Assembly: GCA_007922305.1 (NCBI GenBank)
Contig: ML677374.1
Coordinates: 8,184,094-8,248,093 of the forward strand
Length of the DNA: 64,000 bases
DNA from: Dermatemys mawii
Taxonomy: Eukaryota; Chordata; Testudines; Dermatemydidae
Direction of reading: 5' to 3'
Below, piece after piece: positions 17,756 to 30,800 of the stretch. Position numbers and translations under genes: made by a program. The stretch's first letter is position 1; each line of letters opens with the position of its first letter. The notes beneath the pieces are model-generated. The model worked only from the letters and a program-made list of their open reading frames with translations, made no database searches and was not told where the DNA came from.

Positions 17756-20700
17756 CTGTAAAAAAAAAAAAAAAAAAAATCAGAGAGACCAAACAAAAAC
17801 ATCAGTCTGGCTTCCTATTATTTAACAACCTGGTGGCTCATTTTTTCAGTTCCTTTGGATTTGTTCTAAGGCCTAGTCATGGTGGACTTTTGGTGATAGG
17901 AATAAATTCTAAGTGCTCTAAGATAAGGTGAACTTTGTAGCTCTTGACACTTTGCACCATTCCGATAACATAAGGCAGTCAGCAGAGCAGGCCTAGTGTC
18001 CACCTGCAGTGTTCCTTCCCTGCTCAAATTCACTGCCTGTCCCCTTTGGGCCAACAGAGTCTGAAAATGTTGAGGTTCGGGTCATGTTGCAAAGCCTTTC
18101 ATAGCTGTTCGTGGGCAAATCCTGCCCCTTTGGCTGTCCAGGGTCAAAGTGGGACAGGATATTGCGAATCAGTTTAGGGGCATATTATAATCAGTACATG
18201 TACTCTGAGCATTCTCAACAGGTGCATTATGCAAACTGAAATAAATCACCTGGCCTTGTATTCTAATTCAGAATGTCTGACACTTACATTTATTGTCTGC
18301 TATAATTGTTGCCCTGTCCATTGCATCTCAATCACTACACTGAAGTCTGGTTTAACTCACACAGGACCCTTTAGCTTGAACCCTGACTACAGGTGAGCGT
18401 GCACATCTGGCTTCTCCCCTTACCTTCAGCTGGAAGATGTACTCTTCAGCCTGTTCCTCCGTCAGCTTCAGTTTCCTTGTAAACATTTCCTTCAAGGTCT
18501 GGGCGACGTCCCTGGCCATGCGCACGTCTCCGCAGACGTACAAATGCCCTTCATCTTCATTTAAGACTTGGTGCACTTCTGCCTCCAGCTTGCTTTGAAG
18601 AATGTCTTGAACATATACCTTAAGAGGGGAGGGGGAAAAAAGTCAAATAAGGTCCACTTAATGCTCTATGAGATCCTGGGTTATCTAGATTTGGAGCAGA
18701 CCTACACAACCCCATAATTCCACATTAAGGCGCTGACTCCCTCAGTCCAGTCAAACTATAGTCTGCCCAAGAGCAGAGCGAAAAAGGGGCTTAGGGCCAT
18801 TTCTATACTACCCTGATCTTGAGGCTGGTCCAGTCCCTTACATAAGTTAGAGCAGCCTTAAAGCTGCTCTAATTTACACCCAGCTGTCTACAGTCCCAAG
18901 GAACCATTCAGATTGCTGGGGATTGTCAGGGCATAGGGACATGGCAGGCACGCATTCCTATGGCTGCAGTTGGAGAGAGGGTGGCTAAGGTGCCACAGGT
19001 TATTGCCAGCCAAGGATTCCCGTCAGCAGGGGGAATTCCCAGAGTGCCTGCTCTGCTGGCTTTCTGGCTGCACCATTTCAATGACCCATGGTGAAGTGAT
19101 TATAGCTGGGGTCAATGTCTACCCCAAGATGGACAATAGGTAGGTCTGAACTTGTCCTGGGCCTTTAGGGCTGGGGCTTTGAACCAGTTCTAGCTTCACA
19201 GACAATTTTCCACGGGAAACTTGAATTTGGATACTCCTGTTATCTTCCTTCTACAGTAAATGTAGAATGTAAATAATGTAAAGCTTAGCTACAGCTTGTT
19301 CCTATTGAAGTCAAGGGCACGATTGGCTTAGCTTGTGGGGAGAGGTGGGATCTGTAGACCCCTTTCTAGTGGGCAGAGGAATGAAGCTTACTTTAAGTTG
19401 GCCGGGTTGCCGGGAGTAGGCGGTGTAGACCTCTTTCAGCACTCCTTTTCTTTTCATTTCCTGAGTTTCTTCTCTGTAGAGATGATCCCTGTCTGACTGC
19501 CGGCAGCCAAACAACAAGGTCATGCTGTGGCCTTTAATTCCTGAAACCAATATTGGAAAGTTGTTTGGTCTTTTAATGTTAGCCTAATTATCTGCAATTA
19601 CAATGGCAACAGAGGGCCCCGTTGTCTCAGCACCTAGTCACGCAGTGCAAGGACAGGAGCTTCCAACCAGCTTTTACTTCTGTGTGTGTATGAGAGCGAG
19701 CGAGGTTCTGCTTTAAGTATATGCAGCATCGTTTAACCGTACAAATTGTCACCACCACAAGCTCAACTCATCTTATATGAACGGGCAGGGACAGCACAAA
19801 ATTCCAGTTGCTTGTAGAAGTGAGTGGTAAGATCACAAAGAACCTTCTCTCTGTGCTACAAGCCCCTGTGAAAGAGGCAGAGATGGCCGTGGTCTGCTCC
19901 CTGCCAGTGCAACTGAAGGTATCCAGCGGCCCAAAGAGGGTGAAAAGGAGGCAGGGCTACTGGCTCTTATTTTGGGTGAAATCCTTCTCAAAGCTCTTCC
20001 TGGGTTGGTGAATATCTGCAACACTCCTTGCTCAGGGCTAGCACTTCCAGGAACACATTTTTACAACATTTGTACACTTCTCTCTCTCTCTCTCTGATAT
20101 CGTGCTTTTTCACGTCCACCCTCAGTGCCCCACATCACTGAGTTATGAGGATGAATTACATGAGGTTTATATGTTAAGTTAGTGAAAACAGCATCACACA
20201 ATTGACATTTCTGGATGAATGGTGTCCCTGGGGGGACAGGGCTTCTCAAGGCGTAATTCCCACTGTACCTTTCTTTTCTAAGTCGAAGAGGCGCTGCTGC
20301 CAGAAGCTTCTGAATGGAGCAATTCCTGTCCCTGGGCCAATCAGAATGCAGGGCTTGGTGGGGTCCTTTGGAAGCTGGAATCCAGTAGCACTAATGTCAA
20401 AAAAATGGGAGAATGTGGTTAGGAAAAACCATCATATGGGGTAAATCCATTCCTACCAAGCTCCCTGAATAATGCTTACCAATTATCTATCACTAGTGGC
20501 CTGAATTTCTGCTCTTACACTGAAATCAACAGAGTTACACCAGGGTAAATCTGGTGTTTAGAGGGTGGAGAATCAGGGAAGTGTTATTACACCTGTTTTG
20601 CGGAAGCACACACACAGGGTCAAATCATAAAGTCTTGGGTTACAACTCAGGAGTGTTTTGCTCCTAGTCCCCTGATCAGTCCATTAGACATATTGCCTTT

Positions 20701-23700
20701 CAGTAAGTATGGATATTATTATTGTTAGATATTCTTATAATGAAGCTGAACTAAGTACTGATATTTTCCCACTGGTGCACAGTGGGACATGTATACTCAC
20801 CTGCGCACAAAGCATGGAACCGTCTCCTCGAGATCTATTGTATTCAGCCATGTGCTGCAAACACCATGGTGCAAAGGACCTTGACCATCTAACAGGAGGA
20901 AGGGAAAATGCATCTATGAATATTCCTAAAAAATGTAGTTGATTTTTTTTAAGTTGAACTAATATCAAAACAAAATTGGTGTGTAAATAAATTGGTGTCT
21001 AACTAAAACCCAAAGATTAGCTGCAAGATATTCCCAGTCCAGCAGTAGTGCTCCCTACTTAGACTGCAAATTTGCATTGTCCAGAAGCGGAGCACTGCTG
21101 AAGCAAAACAAAGATTGCCCAGAATGCCGCCCCTTAAGATGTGCTACCGCAGGCATGTGCTTTCTTTGCTGGTGCCTGCGTGTATCAAATGATAGAGCAG
21201 CAGTACAACATAAACTCTTAGCTAAAATGGTATGTTTTATGCCATATGGTGGACCTAGTTTACTTAATCATCATGGTCATCTAAATTGCATTGAATTAAA
21301 GAATAGATGCAAGTAGCAGTTACCCCTTGTCCTGTAGTTGACCACTGCAACTGTCAAATGGATCTCTCTGGGCGTCATGTCCCGTGAGGAGCTAATGGAA
21401 TAGTACCGGGGTTTCAGCAAAGGCAACTGAGTCAGTAAAAACGACGTGGAGACGTGGGTGGAAGGAAACTCTTTCAGTACCTCCAGAATGGTGGGGCTGT
21501 TGAAAAGCTTCCACTTGTTGTACTCCTCTGAACTCTGAAAGCCAAACACAGCCACAAATGTGAACAAGGAACTTTGAGTCTCATTGGGGTTAGGAGGAGG
21601 GAGAGTGGAAAGGTCACTTGGGGAATAAGTTTCAGGCTTATGGGGAGGTAAACTTATGATAGGTATCCTTCAGATAAAAGGAGACTCCCTCAAACCTTAG
21701 TCCTCTTTAGAACGCCACTTAGACTAAGTGGTTTGAAAATGTTGGGATTTTTTTATTTAATATCTGGAATTAGAAGCTGTAAAATACCTCCCAGAGGTGG
21801 TTCTCCCAGACTGGCTGACTGGGCCAGGATGTGGCAGTAGAAGAGGGAGCCTACCTAGCCAGACATCCATGCAGGCATATGTGCTCTGATCCTAAAAGCT
21901 ATTGAGCAGCTGTTGAACTCAACAGACACTCGTCTGGACCTCGACTGTTCAGCTGGTTGTTTCCACGCTGGAGATTCATAAATCCCTTCTCTTTGCTTTA
22001 CCAATGCCCTTGGATAACACCTTCCACCTGATGACTTCAAAATCCTTAATTGACTTAATTTTCACCACCCCCCTGGGAGACAAGGAAGTAGTAGTATTAT
22101 ACCCTTTCAACAGAGGCACAGACGGGCTACGTGACCTTCCCAGAATCACTCAGGAAATCTCCTACTCAGGGAAGTCTTTCATACAGTATTTCCTGATTCC
22201 CTCTCCTGGGCATTAGCCACAAGACCATCCTTCCTATTATTAAGGATGGTCTTGGAATAATGCAGCTTACACAGCTATTCTTCATTATTACATGCATTTC
22301 TATAGCCTTCATCACAGCCATGGAGGGGCATTGACCCCCCCTGCACAATGCATAAGTCAAGTCCTAACACTCACATGACATAAGACTTCCAGTCTGTGTT
22401 TGTCTCCTTCCTCTGTTGCCAGCTGGGAGAGTTTTTTTAGGAGATGTTGGGAGGGTGGTGTAGTGACATCGAGGAAATACGTCAGGGCTTGGGAAAGTGT
22501 GCAGGGTGGAATTTTCTTGTCACTGGTCCAGTAGCCCCCTGGAAATGTACAAAATCCTTGAGAACACTTTCCAAGGAGTCTGTCAGCTGGAAGTGCTGTG
22601 CAGATCTCCATGGAGCTGAAAGGAGTCTCATGCAGTTAACAATGTGTCACATCTGGAACACAGAACTAAGTTGAGAGGAGGGTCTATTAAGGAAATAAAC
22701 CTAGTGAAAGATAACATTGTAGGTGATCAACATCAAAAGCTATGGGAGAGCACTGTGAGGTGTTCCTAGAGGAATTTGCTTGTTAAAGGCTGTTAGGGAG
22801 CTAAAGCTGATTTACCCCCAGCTGAGCATCTGGCCTTCTGTATATGCCCTGAATCGCTGATGATGATAGAACATTCCTTTTAAACAAAGGGAACTGCTTA
22901 AACTACTGTCTCTATGCAAAAAGTCTCTCTTTTAACAAGCTTCTGCTACAGGGAGAGATATGGAAACCTCTTTTAGGAGACTGATTATATGTTACGTAGC
23001 AATGAATACCCTGTATCAGTTAGTATAATTACAGTCACTAGCCAGGTTCTGATCCCTGTGACTGTGTCAATCCAAGATCACTCCATTAGCCCTCATGACG
23101 TTACTGTGGATTTTCTCCAGTGTGACTGAAATCAGAACCTAGCATCAGAAGAATAACTAAAAATTAGGAGTTTATGGAGTAAAACCCTTAGCAGCAACCA
23201 ATTCTTGACTAAGGACCAACTATGAAGACAACAGAAGAATGCAATGAATACGTCTTTTAACGTAATGCTTTTTTTTTTTTTTGCTTTAAAAGAAAATTCT
23301 TGTGGTGGATTATGGAAAATATCTGTAAAACATCCATTGCCCTGCAGCTGCAGTACAGCCAACTTACCATCATTGCAGGTTTCCAGTCTGATGGGTTGAT
23401 CAGTTGGTGGTGCATCCTTAATGTGCTCTATGATGCCCCTGACTAATTCTGGCTGGTTTCCTGGGAAAATCCCGACATGTTCTCCAGGCTGATAGTGCAC
23501 TTCCTGATTAGTCTCACAGGAAAGCTTAAGTAGGATGGTAACACGACTGAAATATAAGACGACGAGATCAGAGAAGTCACGGTTATGTTGACAGGATTTC
23601 CCTTTGACAGTGGAGAATTGTACACCTTCAAAGTGGTCGTCGGCGAGGGTTAGTTTGTATTAATTTATGGTGACTTCATCCAACCCACGGTCTGGTTAAG

Positions 23701-24848
23701 CCAAGCGTCTTAATCAAAATGAGTAAGGGCTTCAAGATCTGCTGATCAGCCTGCATGAACCCAAATAGATGAGCCACTGGAAAAGTCAGGTCGTGCCAGT
23801 GAAGGCTGAATGGTTTGCATCACTAAGCCAGATGGCTTCCTGTACGAAGACTGTATTTAGAATGAAGAAGAAAGGGGCTTATCTAAGGATCCTGGGAAGT
23901 CTTTTTATGGATTCTATTTCTAACACGGATATTGTTGTTGGAAATGCTTGCAACTCATCCTTTTGAGCTTGTTTGTGCATTGTTATGACTCAATTCGTAT
24001 TATAGTAAGATCACAAACTAGTTGAGTTGTGTTTTTTCCATTCTTTTTTCTCCAAGGGGAGACATTTTTCTGAATTAACTAGCAATCCACATTGGATTTG
24101 GTGAATTAATCAAGGGGAAGATTTCTGTCAGATTCCACATTTAGTGTCAAAATGCTTTGTGTTGTTTGCCTATTAGTAATGGTCTGAAATTCAACCCGCC
24201 TTCTCAAACGCCTACAAGGTCAGCAATGCTTGGATCTCAGGATTTTTTTTAAACTTCTAGCAAAAACAAATATTCAAATACCTAAAAGATGTAGGTGCTA
24301 TACCTGGATTTTAGACTTTGCAGATTTTGCCTGAACTTGAGCTTCATGGGAATCACTTCTTTTGCATGTGTGTTTCCAAGTGCTGTGGGGGGGAAAGAGG
24401 CCACAGTTAATCTAAGTTTTGATTCAATTTATTTTAAATGTCATGTAATTGTGAAAAAGACCCGAGCTGTTTTTGACCTAGGGCACCTCTAGCTTTAGTA
24501 GTTAATTGCCCTATGATAAAGATAAATGCTACGGTGAGGAGCAAGTATGAGAACCTATAGAGACAAACATATTTAGAGAACACACTGCACCGCTGTTTGT
24601 GCTTCTTCTATCACAGAAAATCATTCAATCTTTGGCCTTTCTTCTGAGACTAACAACATGACTGCCAGTTGTTGTGGGGTTTTTTTGTGATGTCTTATAG
24701 AACTTAAAATTAGAGACAATGTATTATCCCATCTAAATCAGGGCCCTGCTTCTTCTACCAACTAGGTAGAACATCAGATCTATCATCCTGCATTGTCAGA
24801 GCTGATCTTATTCCTAAATTCTCCTTAAACCTATGAGATGCGGACCAG

Positions 24849-24884
<36 letters not shown>

Positions 24885-27800
24885 TACCTTTACTCAAGTC
24901 CAAAGGCTGGGAGTCATGTGCTATCCTGTAATTCTTGGGATTCCAGGTTTCATTTGAGGTGTACACCTTGGGTAACTGAATATTGTTTTTTCCACGTATG
25001 TCAAAAGTCTCACAGGCAGTCTTAAAAAAAAGAATTAATCTGAAGATTATTCACATTAAAACTTGCAATTTTTTCTGTTAGATTCTGTACAATATTAATG
25101 AATAACAGTCATAGTAATTATATCTGGTAGAATACAAGCATCAGATTTTGATTTCACTTATTGCTAAGTGATTTGATTTCTTCACTGACTTTAATGGGGT
25201 TACTGCCAATCTATACCAGTGTAACTCAGGTAGGATCTGGTTAAAAAAACGGTTTTAGGTCTGATTTCTGCCCCCCCACCCCACCCCTCCGGCTTACCTG
25301 TGTGTCCTATCACACAAGTAGTCCCACTGAAATGGAGCTATACACAAGGTGGCAGAACTGGGCTCTTGGAAATAAGACAGTGTCCCAAATCACTCCTGAA
25401 CTTTGGGGAGTTCAAAATTCAAACCTAGTAGATCCTCATTCTTGCAAATGGTTCCTGACGTTATAATGAACTGAACCAAAACCCTGGCTCCAAAGCGACA
25501 TCTCCAACATGTTGTGGTATTAAAATCCAGATCTGAAGTGGGCAGTTGGATCCCATCATTAGTGGTAACTGTGAGTTGTATGTAGCTTTTCCTCCACCCC
25601 CAAGTTTCTTTATAGGGACAACTTAGCTAGTGAAGAGCCAGGGAAAAAAATAGATGCAGCAGGTCTCTGGATAGTTGTTATATATTGTAGTTACCTTGAA
25701 TGCATTAACTGCCCAGGTGCGAAAGGCTTCTTCCTGCCCATTGAGTTCGTCCCCTTCACCTGTTTGTGTGAGTGGGGTGGCACCTAACTGTGCAAGTTTT
25801 TGGTCAATGGCATGAGCGAAGGCACAAAACTCTGGATACATGGTTGACCCCAGGCCAAATATAGCATATCTGCACAAAGAAACATGGATGAGTCATTGTG
25901 GGGGAGGGGCGGATCAAGTTAGTGCTCCTCATTGAACAGCATGATCAATTAAAGGCAATAGATATGATCAGATGCAAATTAGAGGATATCTTACCTGAAT
26001 TTTTTGCTCAGTTGTTTCATAGTGAAGAGGGCATTCTTCAGTTTCTGTAAAAAATAAACAAAATGTTTCATGTTGCACAAATACCCTACAGATAATGTAA
26101 AATAAAAAAGTTAAGGCCAGATTCAAAGATTTCCCCATTGGGTTTAATAGAGCCTGACCCAAAGCCCAACACAGATTTCTCAGTTAAATGTTACCTTTCC
26201 GTTGCCTGGAGAGTCACCATTTCCAAACGTGCTGGTCACCACTAGAAGGAGGGTTTCTTTTTCCAGGTCACCGAGCTTGTATTCATCCATGCAGAGGACC
26301 TGAAAGAGACCAACTTCATAAAATATTGCTATGGGGCGTAAATGAGGACTGGCTTTAGAGAGCTACAGTATTTTCAGCTCACTGCTGACCACCCAACCTG
26401 GGCAGTGGGATGAACTAGCACACTAGCCTGTGACCATGGGTTCTGTTAATTGCTCTACCACTGTGTGACTTTGCTCAAGTCACTTGACTTCTGTTTCCCT
26501 TCCCACCCTGTGTCTGCCTTTTCTATTTCGACTGTGAGGCCTAGATCCTGGGCAGTATTTAGGCACCTACCTCCCATGGAAATCAACGGAGGCTAGGCAC
26601 CTTTTGAGATCTGGGCCAGAGTTCTCAAGGAAGGGACTCTGTGTTTGTACACGTAGAACATCTAGCAATATGGGGCCCACTCTCAGCTGTGGCCTCTGAG
26701 CTGTACATTTAGTAATAAATCCTCACTATGGATCAAGTGAGAAATCAGCAGCAATGACCTGGTTGAAGGTGATGTGTGAAGCTTCACCAAGTTAGCATAG
26801 AGCCCTCTGACGCAGGTACGAACTGATGCAATAAAGGTCATACTCTATGGTGGGAATTCGTCATTTATCCGAATTGCATGACTTCATGTGTTAGATAAGA
26901 ACTTGTGCTGCAGTTGTACTATCAGGTTATTTCACTGACTGATGCCATTAAATGGGTGTCCCAGAGGATGGAAAACAGTGTTTCCTATTGAACCAATAGT
27001 CTGTGATTAACAATGAATGAGTTGCAAGGTAGACCGAAAATACACTCTGGCCAGAGCTTGCATTCCTTGGGCATCCAAAATCTCTAGAGAATGTTCGCGA
27101 CATCTTGTAGACGCTGGTAGTGCTGAGTTTTCTAACTATTGTTCTCTAGTGGGTAGATTTATTCCCACGTTGCCTAGATGTGCAAGGGAGGTTTCGGGGA
27201 GAGGGACAGACTCTCTTACCTTGGTGTTGAAGGCGCAGTTGAACAAGGCGCACAGGTTGTTGGCCAGCGTTTCAGATTTCCCAGTCTCCGTTGCATAGAT
27301 CACTGTTGCCTTGGTCCTGGCGGCCATCGTTTTCCACATCAATGCAGATGCAAAGAACACAGCTCTGGGAAAGGTCATATGCAGCTCGTCATTTATTCAC
27401 CACAATGTTCTGATCCGATTTACAAAAATACGGGGAAAGGCTCACTTGGAAGATGGCCTGGGGCATTCACTTGGGGGATTCTCCAGAAGAATGTATTTGA
27501 GATTGGCCTAAACAAACATTTCAGATGTGAACAGCATCAGATTGTGAGTAATCTGGGTCCAGGTCCAAATGATTCAGCTGGCCCTGATCGCTGTAATGAG
27601 CCAAGCCCAAAACCTGGAAATGGAGTGCCTCCACCCTAACTTTTGGATGGGATGAATTGGATCTTCATGGTTCAGTCCCATACATATAATATTCAGGCTT
27701 TTTATCTGGGAAACTTACTTCACCAAAACTCTAAACTTGATCTCCCTTTTCTTTGGCCTGCGTTTCTCATCGTGCCAGATGTGTGTTTTCCAAGCATCCA

Positions 27801-30800
27801 CCTGGAAAAAGACACAAGATACAGGTCTGAGATCTTAAAGGGATACATACACAATTTGCAGAAGTGACAAAGAGTCCTGTGGCACCTTAAAGACTAGCCA
27901 GACCCACAATTTTTTTGACACAGATTGAATGGTTCCTTGAAAAGTTAAGATTACTTTGGGAAGCTACATCTACGAGCCATTCTGCAAGCCCAAGCTCCCA
28001 TCTACTTCAGAAATGCCGGATCGACCTCTCTGTTGCGTCCAATTGCATTTTCATTACAGTTTGGGAGTATGCTCCGAATGAGAGATTCTTAAATGGAACT
28101 AGTGGCCTTATTCCTCCCCAACCCCCACACAAAATATTAGACGCCCTACAATTATGGTATGTAGCCATCAGCTAATTTTACTTCACAGGCACCATGACTG
28201 GCAGTTAATGTGAATGACAGCGTGGTTACCTCCAGCAGCATATTACTTATTTGCATTATCGTTGTGTGTAGGAGCTTGAGTCCCAGATCAGACCCCATTG
28301 TGTGAAATGCCATACGACCCCTGGACAGGACGAACCTTTTGTGGTTTTTAAGTTGTCTGCTGAGCTCATTCGGTGGCCCTTACCTGGTAATAGTAGAAAG
28401 GTGTGAGGACGTAGTTCAGCATCTCCTGGTGAAACACTGGGGTAATGCTGCCCGATATCGGCGGCACGAGCCAGACCCAGTCAGCTGGGCACCCTCCTCG
28501 AAGGCGGTACTCGTTCTGCATGTATTTCATGAACGACTCCGCTGCGGAGTGGTGGTCCATGATGGTGACGTTTTGTTTCTAAAAGAGTTGTGTAGAGAAG
28601 TCCATAAGTTGACTGTGCCCCATGTCATGGAGTGTCACAGGTAGGTGCGCTAACTATCTAAGGGATTTATATAGTATCTATCACAGTAGTTCCTAAGTGG
28701 GTTTTACGGTACCTTCTGCTTTTCTCTCTGCACTGGTTATATATAGAAGGTTTTTCCCTGGTGGAATACCTGTGAAGGGGACCTTATGCCTTAATCCGAA
28801 GCATCCAGTGCTAACAATCATTAGAGACTGGCACTACACTAGAGGTTCCTTTGACTTGCTCTGCTGCAGCTCGCTTTATAGTCCTGTTTATCGGCTATAG
28901 TTTAACACCTTTGAAGATCAGCATTTCCCCGCCCTGTGGTTTATTGCCCCATTGGGTGAGCAAGTTAAACAAGGCCTCTGATTCATTTGCCCATCCTTCG
29001 ACTTGTTTTGGCTTAAACAAGTGGTGTTGTTGGAAACAAAGCTGTTAATCAAATGGTGCTTTTTAGCACCTAACCAGGAAGTTAGAATGGGATGATTGAA
29101 CTTTTTCCACAACTTCCCACCCCATCCCATTTTTAACTGGCAGCTGGGGGAAGAATGGCTGCCACATACACACTGCATTTGTGGGATGAAAATAAAGGGC
29201 CTAGTGTAAACCAGGAGCAATTACACTGGAATCTGATTGCTGTCCAACTGTTGCAAGGGAGAGGAAATCAGGCCCAAGGTGTTTGATGTGTCTTTGTGTA
29301 TCTGTCACAGACTTACTTGGAAACTATGAAGCACGGCAACATTAATCTCAATCACTGCTTGATCCTTCCACAATGAGGAAAGTTTGTTGGTTTCCAGACC
29401 CATCCTTTTCCCTACTTCCTACAGGTGAAAAAAAGAGGAAAAAACAAATTGAATACTCAGGACAAAAATCTCGCTCAAAATTGTGAGGAGAGGGAGGAGT
29501 GGTAAGATATGGGGGAGGAGGTTTCCTCACTGGGTTATATGGTATTAAAGGGGACCTGTCCCCTATTATTATTTGTATTGTTGCATCTGGATGCTCCAGG
29601 CAGGTGCTAAGAACCCAATATTCTAGGTGCTGTACAAAGACTGCCTCTGCCCCGAAGAGCTTACAGCATTAAAAAAACAACCACCCCTTCACCTGTGATA
29701 CTAATAACGAGTGTAGTAAAGCAGAAAGAGTTTTTAATTTGCTTTTTGCCATTAGCGACTCTTCCCTAATCAATCGGCATTTCTCTCAGCTCTACACACA
29801 TTCTCCCACTATTGCTTCCCACAATGGAGCTCACCTAGCAACAGTGAGACAGTTTAGAAAGCACTTGGTAGAGACAAGGCCCAAAAGTCCTGCCCCAACC
29901 TGCACAGGGCAAAACCTGGTGCTCTCCCTGGTCTCTTCTACACAGATGCATTTAAAAGCCCTCTTGGCGATTACCTTCAGGATATTGTAGCGCTGAACGT
30001 CACAGAAGTCTCGCACACCTATCTCCGTCCCCATGTACCAGCCATTAAAGGGGCAAGCTGTAAATTCCAGGCCCCCCACTTCAAGTAGCATGTTGGCAAC
30101 AGCGGGCAGCGCGTACCACTTTAAATTGAGCTCCTTAAACCATTCATACCTTTAAAGAAACATTTTGAACCGTTAGTGAAGAACCCTCCCCTGTGTCTCC
30201 GCCCGAGCACAACCAAAGCCAGTCGGGGATGGATAGGAACAGCCCTGCCTGTAACTAAGCAATGCAGCCATGGGGTTGCAAATGTTCACCACAAACCTTT
30301 CACTAACCACATGAAAATCCAGAATTCTTTGCCTAGCAAACTGGTGCAAAACATCAAAGGATTTTTGATCTCTTTGCAGTCTCTTCACAAAATAAGACAA
30401 GAAAAATAATAGCGAGAGAAACGGAATAAATGATTTGCTCCTCTCTAATCACTACAAACTATTTGGCAAATACTACAATAGGTAACACAGTACAGGAATT
30501 ATTCAAAGGGAGCAAGAGGGTAGAGCAGGAAATGAAACCTACAATAACCAGATCTTCAGCTGGTGTAAATTGGCATAATGCCACCAAAGGCATCAATGTA
30601 ACATTGATTTATAACAACGGAGGATCCAGCCCTATATAATGGCCCCTCTCATGAGTTGTCAGCAGGGTTTCAACCTTCAACTCCAAAGCACAGACCTGTA
30701 CCACTAGATTTTAAGGAATAAGTCTATTAGCTGGTAGCAGTCGTAGGCGGCTGTCCTCAGCAAGCTGCTCGGGCCCTGATTCAGCAAAGCACTTAAACAC

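Noticed and set aside
27178..27639. 153-codon plus-strand frame over NOS2 exon 14
   Set aside because: Shadow of the NOS2 coding strand; the minus-strand exon has clear motifs and splice sites.
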